This document shows positions 11,626 through 19,742 of a DNA stretch of 19,742 nucleotides, one piece after another; the stretch's first letter is position 1; each line of letters opens with the position of its first letter. This stretch comes from Smittium mucronatum (taxonomy: Eukaryota > Kickxellomycota > Harpellomycetes > Harpellales > Legeriomycetaceae), in assembly GCA_001953115.1 (NCBI GenBank), contig LSSL01001951.1, positions 3,651-23,392 on the forward strand, given 5' to 3'. The notes below the pieces were generated by a model, which did not search any database, had not been told where the DNA came from, and saw only the letters and a list, made by a program, of their open reading frames with translations. Position numbers and translations under genes: made by a program.

Positions 11626-12208
11626 TCACGAAGTTTGATAGCCCGAATTCTCCTTCTTTCCATCTTTATCTTTATCAAGAAACTCATGCTCTTCCAATTG
11701 CATCCTATAAAACCCCTAGTTACATAGTCATGTTTGATTCAGGACCCATTTCTTATCCAATGATTTTTTGATTTTTGCGCACCGACGTTGGCAGTTTTTA
11801 TTTCCCCTTTTGTAAAAAATAAATCGTGTTTTACCATATCGATTTTCTCAGAACACTAAAAAAATGGCATTCGTCCCCATGCCAACGAAATTGCCCAAAT
11901 CCAATAACCACTTATAACTGGCCTTTTTGAAGAAACGCTCAGATAAAATTGTTAGAACGCACAAATTGCAAACCTGAAAATTATGCTATTGTGTAAGTAT
12001 AGTTTTAATTGTCATCCAATGGCCTTTTGGTTAGAAGTTGGCTACAAATGGAGATAGTCGATAGAATCAATAAAATCACGAGACAAGGAAAATATGTCAA
12101 TTGATTCAGATAGAGTAAATTTGGTTCACAATTTAAAGACAATGGAAACTTGTGGGATAGGGCCAAGTGACCAGCTAGAACATTTACCCAAAACATTAAA
12201 TAATACAT
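11626..12208 (-). pseudogene. Possible broken membrane-protein gene, tentatively FAR-17a/AIG1-like
   Basis: A minus-strand frame starts at an ATG at 12208 (MYYLMFWVNVLAG) with two hydrophobic segments. A GT-AG intron at 12079-11974 (106 bp, phase 0) joins LLYLNQLTYFPCL to VCNLCVLTILSERFFKKASY, followed by a further hydrophobic stretch NFVGMGTNAIFLVF. The same frame then continues with scattered stops (TGA after FLVF, later TGA and TAG) to a charged tail, EEHEFLDKDKDGKKENSG, ending at a TGA at 11628-11626. The order short helix, LxYLN, then xxCVLTxL and a third helix resembles the N-terminal half of FAR-17a/AIG1 fatty-acid-ester hydrolases. The family's central conserved region, including its LNHxMHT motif, is not found and the space for it is too short. 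I infer a truncated remnant. The family call is tentative, and a spliced small membrane protein is the alternative. Confidence 0.3.
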
Positions 12209-13599
12209 AATTAGATCGCTGTGGTTTCAATTTAAAAGCGTTGCTTATTTTTGTGTCAGCTGTAATTTAGTCTTTATTTTTCTTATAGTATTGCATACCG
12301 TTCATTTTTGACTCCGGTTACGGTGCAAGTCAGCCATTCACTTTCTGAAAATTTGTTGAATTACCTGAAATAGGTCTAGATCCCCTTGTAATTTTTAAAA
12401 TTATCAAGCTGATATATTTTTAAATATGCCAAGATCTCTATTTTCAATATATATATGTAGCCACATTTTTCCAGCAAAAAAAAAAAACGTTACTTATTTA
12501 AAATGACAGAATTATGTAACCAGAACTCTTATGACTCAGAGATGGGCTGGATTTCCCATAGATTCAATCTATGAAGGGGCAATAAGAAATTATAACCAAG
12601 TTAAAAATAGAAATCAAGGATTTTAATGATGAAGCAAAGTTCGTATAGGGATCAGATTTAGCTAAAAATTTGATTATAAAATAGTAAGAATGGAAGTTTT
12701 GGCTAAAGCCTAAACCCCTTTAGATTATGAAATCGTGCACCGATTGTCAAATAACCAAGCACTGTTGGTTTAAAAATATATAAGATTGATCATTGAGGAT
12801 TTTTGATATTTAGAGGATATTAATATTTAAGTCAATAGAAAAAAGTTAATATTTATATCCATTATTGAGAACAGTTAAATGACTCCTCTATGCAAGCAGT
12901 CTGTAAAACAGTTGATAATCGTGTGCTGGTGGACAATAATTAAGCTTTTAGTCGATTCTCATTTGTGGCATCCCTTAGAAAATACTATCAAAAATAAATG
13001 AAATGGGAAAGTCTGTTTTGATCAAGTGAATTTACGCATAATTAAGTATAAAAACTATCAACAATTTGTCATCTTAAAAAAAAAGAGCTCTTTTGGAAAA
13101 GAAAATAAAAGTATATACCTTAAAGTCATTATCTGCTAAATATTTATAGGAAATCGATTTTTTGGGTTTATCTGAAGTTTAATGGCATAAAAAAGCAAAT
13201 AATAAATTGATTAAAGTACAAAAACGGGTGGTAATAATGAAAAATAGATGTAATTTCTCAAATACGGGGAGTTGATATGATTTTGAGCAAATGAAAGGAT
13301 TACCCGTAAAATTAGAGTAAACTGTTTTGATTATTTTACTCTTCCAGGATTAATTATACAGATCATAGCGCACTTTAACAATAAAAGCTTTGAATATTCA
13401 AGGTTATTTTTCTCTTACTAATCCACATTTAATAATTATAAAAAAGAATTAGAAAAATATTTGGTGGTTAGACTCAGATTTAGATTTCGAAAAAAAAATT
13501 CCAGTAGTTCTAAACCTTGGGTAAAAAAATATATTAATAAAATACCACTCCTTTTGGGATCAATTCCCAAATGGATTTGAAATGGGGTCTATGAAAAAC
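12209..13599. other. Intergenic DNA between two minus-strand genes, no supported gene
   Basis: No frame exceeds 60 codons. A 40-codon plus-strand frame at 12879-13001 (starting MTPLCKQSVKQL) has a plausible amino-acid mix, but no partner exon or recognisable family. Small hairpins are present: CATAGAT/ATCTATG at about 12556-12572, and TTTGGGA/TCCCAAA at 13553-13571, about 30 bases beyond the methyltransferase stop. Composition is less A+T-extreme than in the window flanks, so decayed gene sequence is possible. Confidence 0.5.
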
Positions 13600-14295
13600 T
13601 CACATTTTTTTAGTTGCAATACCAAAGGTCATGGGAGCTAGTCGACCCATCAAATTATTTACAATAACATCAGAATTTATTATCTCCACGCTTTCCCATG
13701 CTGGGGATTTCTTTATTATATCAACAGTTTTTCTGTCCAAGTGGCAATTCCCTGATACCAGTGACCAAAAAGGAGTTACAAGTCTTTGCATGACATTAAT
13801 GAGTAGAGTATTGAGCGATAGAGAATATGGAACGGCCTTATGCTCGATAAAGTAAAATTTTCCTCCGGGTTTCAGCAAGCCTGCGATACAATTTACTGCT
13901 GAATCAACATCATCCACTGAGCATAGAACCAATGAAGATATGATCGAATCGTATGGCCCATTATCAGTCAAGGCTTTTGGGATAGAATTTTGAGAGACTA
14001 AGGAATCATTCACTATAATTGTAGCCTTATTTCCATGTTTTAAACTTGAATCGGGATTTGACTTTTCAGTTGAGGATTGAACTTCTTCATCATATCCCAA
14101 CTCTGAAGCTGTTTTTTTCAACTGTTCTAAGAACTCTTTGTTTGGTTCTAAAAGAACCAATTTGGATATTTTTTCGGAGTTTAAGTGCTTTAATGTGGTG
14201 CCGTAACCAGGCCCTATTTCCAAAACCGAACCTTTCACGTCTTTGTAGAAATCTTTTTTGTATTCGGCAAGAAAATTTTCAACGTCAACACTCAT
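13600..14295 (-). CDS. METTL7-like class I SAM-dependent methyltransferase, 231 aa
   Basis: This is a Rossmann-fold methyltransferase. Motif I is VLEIGPGYG at residues 24-32. The acidic residue after strand 2, expected to bind the SAM ribose, is Glu50 in LLEPN. Motif II is YDSIISSLVLCSVDD (115-129), and motif III is LLKPGGKFYFIEH (140-152). The sequence LVLCSV, the GGxFYFxEH block and a following GNCHLDRKT (182-190) are the pattern of METTL7/TMT1 thiol methyltransferases and their fungal and protist relatives. Human METTL7A is 244 residues with an N-terminal membrane helix. This protein begins directly before the catalytic domain, so it is either soluble or missing an upstream anchor exon; a TAG just before the ATG (14304-14302) could be an acceptor. 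About 30 extra residues (roughly 71-100) lie between the second and third strands. The last codons read ATG TGA GT, so GTGAGT could also act as a splice donor, but the family usually ends here. The substrate is unknown. Confidence 0.85.
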   Translation of the reverse strand: MSVDVENFLAEYKKDFYKDVKGSVLEIGPGYGTTLKHLNSEKISKLVLLEPNKEFLEQLKKTASELGYDEEVQSSTEKSNPDSSLKHGNKATIIVNDSLVSQNSIPKALTDNGPYDSIISSLVLCSVDDVDSAVNCIAGLLKPGGKFYFIEHKAVPYSLSLNTLLINVMQRLVTPFWSLVSGNCHLDRKTVDIIKKSPAWESVEIINSDVIVNNLMGRLAPMTFGIATKKM

Positions 14296-14634
14296 TTTTT
14301 TTCCTATTTATATTTAAATGGTAATTTTTTAGGAAAAAACTGTCCCAAATCTACAGAGCTTTTTATAAAAAATTTGCAAAATAGAAAAAAAGTACCATTG
14401 AGTGGAGAACAAATAATCGCTAATCCCTCTAATTGCTGAATTCGATTTATTCGCAGATATTAAAAAATACAGCGACAAAGCTACTAATAAGAGTTCTACC
14501 AACATCCTTCAAAATTCATTCAACTTTTATTTCTTATTGAATATGAAATTGATTTTTCAGAGTTTTTTTTCTGCCAAAGACTTTCTTCACTTTTCAATCT
14601 TCGGCGCCCTTAGAATATTTATACAGAATTTATG
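14296..14634. other. Upstream flank of the methyltransferase, no supported gene
   Basis: This is the presumed 5' region of the methyltransferase. A plus-strand frame of 54 codons at 14543-14707 is open, but its second half is the codon-aligned complement of the decayed minus-strand frame next to it, so I treat it as a shadow. No clear promoter element can be named. Confidence 0.35.
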
Positions 14635-15008
14635 CTACAGTGCCAAAGTTCTTGCTTTAATGGTGAGGATTGATTCCGATGCATATGAAGAATCAAACAC
14701 TAATTGAAAATCTGGAACTTGGCTAATAAATCCAGAGTAGTATTTGGTGTTCTATAAACCACTTCATCGAACAATAAACCCAACTCTTTAATTGAGTCTG
14801 CTGATACCTCCAATTATGTGATTTCCTATTTCAATGGGAAATCAATCCTATTGTAGAAAAGACTGGTCACGTTTCAAAAGATTCTATTGACTATTTCAAG
14901 TTTAAATTCCAAACCCCAATAAATCTATTTGCTTGAAAATGTCAAACTATTTCTGGATATGTATTTGGCCAATAAAAGTATTTGTTTATCCTCCCTCCAC
15001 CCACCATT
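14635..15008 (-). pseudogene. Decayed minus-strand reading frame of unknown family
   Basis: One minus-strand frame from 15008 to 14700 (103 codons) reads like protein throughout but carries in-frame stops. Segments, in order, include WREDKQILLLAKYISRNS, IYWGLEFKLEIVNRIF, NVTSLFYNRIDFPLK and SADSIKELGLLFDEVVYRTP. A shift to another frame then continues as FDSSYASESILTIKARTLAL to a TAG at 14637-14635. I see no GT-AG splicing that removes all the stops. The simplest reading is a pseudogene or old gene fragment with several nonsense changes and at least one frameshift. I do not recognise the parent family. Confidence 0.35.
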
Positions 15009-15140
15009 TCACTATCAGAGTTACTCTGTGGGAAATACTATTGGTTGTATTATTATATGATTTTTTTAGAGCGATTTAATTTTTAATTAAATTGTAAAAT
15101 CGAATCAAATTTGATTGAAAGAAATCAAATTATGTTAATA

Positions 15141-15404
15141 GGCTACCAATGCAATACTTTTATTTGATCATAAACGCAATATTTTATCAAATAAAAACGG
15201 AGGTTTTAAAATAATCCTCATATTATCAATTTAATAAGCATATTTTGATGATAATTAGTTATAAAAAAAAGCTTCTATTGCATATAAATATATATATATA
15301 TGATAACAGCGGGTAATTTCGATTGATTCGAAAAAATTTCAACAAAGTAGCTTAATTGATAAAAACCAATATTTATCAAATTAGTTTGATCATATCAAAA
15401 TAAA
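15141..15404 (+). repeat. Left long terminal inverted repeat
   Basis: This 264-base arm starts at GGCTACC directly after TA and pairs with 16006-16277. The first 210 bases or so are almost identical to the other arm. Divergence rises toward the inner end, and an AT microsatellite at about 15287-15301 differs in length. Confidence 0.85.
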
Positions 15405-16005
15405 TTGCATGTTACATGATGAATAATATGTATGAATATAAACCCACAATAACTCGCTTTTTATTTTTCTGTTTAAACCATATTTATATTAAAATAACAA
15501 CATTAAATTGAAAAATTAAGCCTTATTTGATCTGAGTCTTTCATTTCATTTACCTTTTAAGAATATATTTCAAAAGAGGTTATTACCTTTTTTTTCGTAC
15601 CAATTTTTTATAAGATAATGGTTATACTTAAAGCTTTTAGAAGCCCCTAAAAAAATATCCATTTATCTAAGAATTGAGAATTTTTATAAATATTAACATT
15701 GGATCATTTCGCGTATACATTAGATAAGTATGAATTGAATATTTATTATGGCTTAAAAATAGTTAACCAGACCGACTACACATTCTCTACTAGATGAAAA
15801 CAGAACAATAATATGTTGTGAATTATCTTATAACACTTTAGTAAACATCAAATATCTAGTAGATTTTTGGTCCGTTAGGTTCATGCTTTTTGTCGAAATT
15901 TTTACAACATTTATTTTGATAAATTTGGTAAATTTCGATAAAAAAAATCTGATTAGTTAATTCTGATTAAGAGCAAGTTAAATATGATTTTTTCTTCAAA
16001 TAAGC

Positions 16006-16277
16006 TTTATTTTGATACAATCGATCTAATTTGATAAGTATTAGATTTTATCAATTAATCCATTTTGTTAAAAAAATTTCGAATCAATCGAAATTACCCG
16101 CTGTTATCAAATATATAATTATTTATATATTTATATGCAATAGAAGCTTTTTTTTATAACTAATTATCATCAAAATATGCTTATTAAATTGATAATATGA
16201 GGATTATTTTAAAACCTCCGTTTTTATTTGATAAAATATTGCGTTTATGATCAAATTCAAGTATTACATTGGTAGCC
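16006..16277 (-). repeat. Right long terminal inverted repeat
   Basis: This 272-base arm ends in GGTAGCC directly before TA. It is the reverse complement of the left arm, with the same inner blocks. Its last 12 bases (16266-16277) are also the start of the 73-bp tandem repeat that continues outside the element. Confidence 0.85.
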
Positions 16278-16420
16278 TAATGAGAATTAAACATTCAATT
16301 TATTTCTCAAATTAAGTAAATAAATTCAATTTAGGTACACATTGGTAGCCTAATAAGAATCAAACATTTAATTTATTTCTCAAATTAAGTAAATAAATTC
16401 AATTTAGATACACATTGGTA
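16266..16420 (+). repeat. 73-bp tandem repeat, about 2.1 copies
   Basis: Copies start at 16266, 16339 and 16412, each with ACATTGGTA. The first two are full length and differ at only a few bases; the third stops after about nine. Each full unit opens with the transposon's terminal sequence ACATTGGTAGCC followed by TAAT, then a body holding ATTTATTTCTCAAATTAAG. The array therefore reiterates the element's end plus adjacent DNA. Confidence 0.85.
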
Positions 16421-16421
16421 C

Positions 16422-19400
16422 ATTTTAAATCGGATTAAGGGGATTATTAATAAATCTCGAGATAGCCCGAAAAATAAATAGTATTTGCTAATTAAGTTTT
16501 AAAAAAAAATGAATTTTCCATCTTACAAATGAGTTTATACCAGAAAAATTAGTTATACTTTGACCCTCAGTAGGTGGATAGACTTATTAGAAATCATTCT
16601 GAATTTTTCGATTTTATAAAACTTAATTCCGTTCAAGGTTATATGTTATCGTCTTTTATTTAAATTTATTATCTGAGTTCTAAAATAAATAAGCATTTTC
16701 AATTTTTATTACAAAATTATACATAAAATATGTCATTATATCCACTTTCTTGTATTTAAACAAGCATTTTTTGATATTAGATACTAATAAAACATCACAA
16801 ATTTAAATTTTAAATAATATTCGTGTAATTTTTTCTATCAAGCTAAAACATTATCTTAAATAATATGATTTAAAAATTGCTAATTTTTACCTGAATTTAT
16901 TTTATTTTTACTTATTTTAGCACATAAATCTATTTTTGATCACTTAAAAACACAATTTGATTGGTATATATCAAATTTGATTCGATTTTACTATTATAAC
17001 TTATTTTTATGAGTGTAGTGCATATTTTTTATGATTAAAATGTGTCTCTATAGCTCATTATATCTTATTAAATAAAAGCACAAACACAATATATATATAT
17101 ATATATTATCACCTATTTTTATTCACAATTTGGGAGATTGTTTTATTTTAAAAACTTTTTACTTGAATTTATTTTTTATTCCTCTTTTTGAAATTATTAA
17201 ACCAAAGATATTAGTCGTCTGAATTTTCTAATAGATCAATAAAAAAAGAAATATATATATATATATATTGTTCAATATTGTTTTAGTTTTACTTAATCGC
17301 TAATATTATTTCATATGCATGTTTTTTTACAGATATTTATTTCAAAATCAATATCTCGTTGTAAAAACCAATTTATAAATGTTAAAACATGCGAAAAAAT
17401 CAATTAAAAAAATCATTTTGATAAAATCAATCTATAAATCGAAAAAAGGGTGTCTTTATTATCGAATATTTTCCCATTTGTCGAAATTTGAAATTTATTT
17501 CTATAAAAAATAGTCAACTGTGTATATTTTAGTGATCAAAAGTTCAGCGAATCACGCCAATAAAAATCATCCGTGCTTAGAAGTAAAAATATTAATATTT
17601 TTTTTTTGACTTATTATTTCTAATAAGAACAAAGTATCCAGAATTGATATAGATAATTAATGAGTTCACTTTCCAAAGAATAAAAAACTGAGAAATCGCA
17701 CATTATCTCACTATTCATCTCATTTGATTGCGTAAAACTCACCGGCGATTCGGGTGACAGAAACTATAAAAAACATTATTAGAATAATTTTAGCTTGACG
17801 CTTAGCAAAATAATAGAAATTTTCGATAAAAAACATTACTGTTCTGAGATAGAAAGATCTCGTATTTTAACGGTAATTTTTTGAAATCTCGGTTATAAAA
17901 GAACCCAATTTAATGAGGGATATATCTTTATTGGTTTATTTAGATTATACAAATAATTAGGGGCTAATAATCTCAAATATTTTTTGTGGTATTTCCCCCC
18001 CCCCCCAACAGTTTAGCTTTTCAATACATGTAATTTCAGAATACACTCTCTTGAATTAATTTTAGAGGGGTTATTTCAGTAAATGAACTGTATCCTCTTT
18101 TCATGGCTATCGTTCTCTATATCTGAAGAGGGATTAATCCTGATTAGAATTATAAAACAAATTATTTAGACATTTTTTATTGGAATTACATTAAAATAAA
18201 ATTGAATTTTATAAATAGAAAGCTACTTCGGTCATTAGATTATTAACTCTATTGAACTATTTTTAAGTATAAATGCATAAAATTTGGATAAATATAAACC
18301 TAATCAAAATAAGTGCTATCGTTTCAAATATTTTGTAAATTTAGAAATTTATTAGAAAGGATGCAAGAAATATAAATATAATATAAGTCAAAAAATATTT
18401 TGAAAAAAATAGCACTATAAGAAAATAATATAAATTAATATATGCAAAGCGAATTTCAATTAATAAAGAATATATATATGTGGAGTTTTTTTTAAAAAAA
18501 TTTAAAACTTCCAATTATTCTCGATAAAAAATAAAGCTTTTTTACAACTGTTTTAAATTTAAAAATCTGATTTCAAGAAAATATTGTGACTAAAAAACAG
18601 TGGTTTAATATTATTTACTATAAAATTTCCTAAATTCTCAATTTAAAACCACGGAAAAAAAAGGAAGAAAATCTGCATAAAATGTGATGTTTCATCTGAA
18701 AATCAGGCTTTTTGAAAAAAATATAAGAAATTCGCCGATTCCATCATTGAAAATTTTTTTAATTAGATTTTTTTTCAATTTTGAATTTCATATCACAAAT
18801 GGCCATTTGTTTTAAAATAAATTAAAAATACTAAACATAAAGTAATACTATAATTAGAGATATAACTATTTGACTATTATAATTTGACATAAATCCAATT
18901 TAATCACCTTTTTCAACTACTTTTATTTTGACCTACCAATATATTAACCTAAATGCCATTTCACATAATTTACAATCGACATATTCACAATCTCATCCAA
19001 TGAAAAATAAATCTATTAAATTTTTTGCTTAGCATAATCGCCCATTAAAAAATTCGCCTACCTATTCATCTATTACCAATTAGATCAAGAATTAATAAAT
19101 ATTTAGATGATATCAAAAAAAGAATAGAAAAACATAATAATTGGGCTCAATCATTATTATAGAATCAGTATACATTGTTAAATGACTATGAAGCTTTTCA
19201 AAAGTTTGAGCGATAAATAAAATGGAATTAAAAGTTCTTGATATGATAAAATCTCCATTTTATGGAATTTCACAAATATTCGAGCTATTTCCACACCTTT
19301 TTCTAACATGTCCTCCCCATAATCTTTTATTTTATAAAAGAAATGTTTAGTATTTTAGATTTAAAAATTTTATTGCATCTTTTTATATATAAAAAATAAT

Positions 19401-19742
19401 ATCAGCCAACATGTCGATAAAAATAAACGTATTTCCGCTACAAAATACCTTTAAGTCAATTCTTTTAGTTTTTAAAATAGATTAGTGGCATAATAGCCCC
19501 CACTTTAACATTTATTTTTTTAAAATTATATCCAAACCATCAAAAAAAATTATCCAATACCCCAAATCGCATTTATTTTGTATCCAAAATGTATTAAAAC
19601 CTATCTTAATAATTTCACTATTTTTTTAAACCACTGTTTTAATCATCTTAAAAATTAATAATAACCGTAATCCTTATGTCCCTTTGTAATAATAGAATTC
19701 CACACTGTTCTAATTAATGACATGGTGTCTTTATACTCTGAT
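16422..19742. other. A+T-rich intergenic DNA with microsatellites, no supported gene
   Basis: No frame of useful length is present. Simple sequences include 18-bp AT runs at 17089-17106 and 17251-17268, and a run of 12 C at 17995-18006. A small pocket of higher G+C at about 17735-17760 has no extended open frame. No RNA gene or transposon end was found. Confidence 0.6.
17995..18006 (+). repeat. Homopolymer of 12 C
   Basis: This is an uninterrupted run of 12 cytosines preceded by ATTT and followed by AACAG. Runs of C this long are very unlikely by chance in DNA this poor in C, so it arose by slippage or is an assembly-sensitive site. Confidence 0.9.

Larger units (their letters stand above)
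15141..16277. mobile_element. 1.14-kb non-autonomous DNA transposon with ~265-bp terminal inverted repeats
   Basis: The outer 264 bases on the left (15141-15404) are nearly the exact reverse complement of 16006-16277. They begin GGCTACCAATG and share long identical blocks such as ATAAACGCAATATTTTATC and GATAACAGCGGGTAATTTCG. A TA dinucleotide flanks both ends (15139-15140 and 16278-16279). The interior of about 600 bases (15405-16005) has no open frame long enough for a transposase. This fits a long-TIR, fold-back type MITE moved by an enzyme encoded elsewhere. The high match between arms suggests recent activity or gene conversion. The superfamily cannot be named with confidence; TA duplication is compatible with Tc1/mariner and some other groups. 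Confidence 0.85.

Noticed and set aside
12540..12600. Hairpin with a T-loop-like GATTCAATC, considered as a tRNA
   Set aside because: No acceptor stem, anticodon arm or D arm can be folded around it.
13631..14324. Plus-strand open frames across the methyltransferase
   Set aside because: They are antisense shadows of a gene with clear catalytic motifs on the minus strand.
1..19742. CRISPR array, bacterial operon, biosynthetic cluster or viral insertion
   Set aside because: There are no regularly spaced repeats with unique spacers, no clustered prokaryotic-style genes and no viral hallmark motifs. Introns and composition are eukaryotic.

Overview
The window comes from an A+T-rich eukaryotic nuclear genome (roughly three quarters A+T by eye, more in the flanks). 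Two genes are well supported, both on the minus strand: an acetoacetyl-CoA synthetase split by eight very short introns (8719-11407) and a METTL7-like SAM-dependent methyltransferase that is open across one exon (13600-14295). The short spliceosomal introns, the standard stop codons and the absence of operons or ribosome-binding sites rule out a bacterium. An invertebrate animal or an early-diverging fungus would both fit; the sequence alone does not decide between them.

Layout. 1-6298: very A+T-rich DNA with no gene I can support. 6300-8366: a patch richer in G+C with protein-like segments in several frames. A plus-strand chain of nine exons can be threaded through it with correct phases (6554-7984), and a 273-bp MITE-like element with TA target duplication (7970-8242) sits at its 3' end. 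8719-11407: acetoacetyl-CoA synthetase. 11626-12208: a broken minus-strand membrane-protein reading frame, tentatively FAR-17a/AIG1-like. 12209-13599: no supported gene. 13600-14295: methyltransferase. 14635-15008: a decayed minus-strand reading frame with several in-frame stops. 15141-16277: a non-autonomous DNA transposon with about 265-bp terminal inverted repeats flanked by TA. It runs into a 73-bp tandem repeat (16266-16420) that reiterates the element's own terminus. 16422-19742: A+T-rich DNA with microsatellites and a 12-C run.

How the parts relate. The synthetase activates acetoacetate to acetoacetyl-CoA in the cytosol for lipid or sterol synthesis. The methyltransferase family acts on small thiols or lipids. 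Nothing here ties the two into one pathway, and their shared orientation is probably incidental. The region looks like a gene-poor, repeat-eroded stretch with two living genes, decaying gene remnants and two non-autonomous transposons. I found no defence system, secondary-metabolite cluster, RNA gene or other new multi-gene system.
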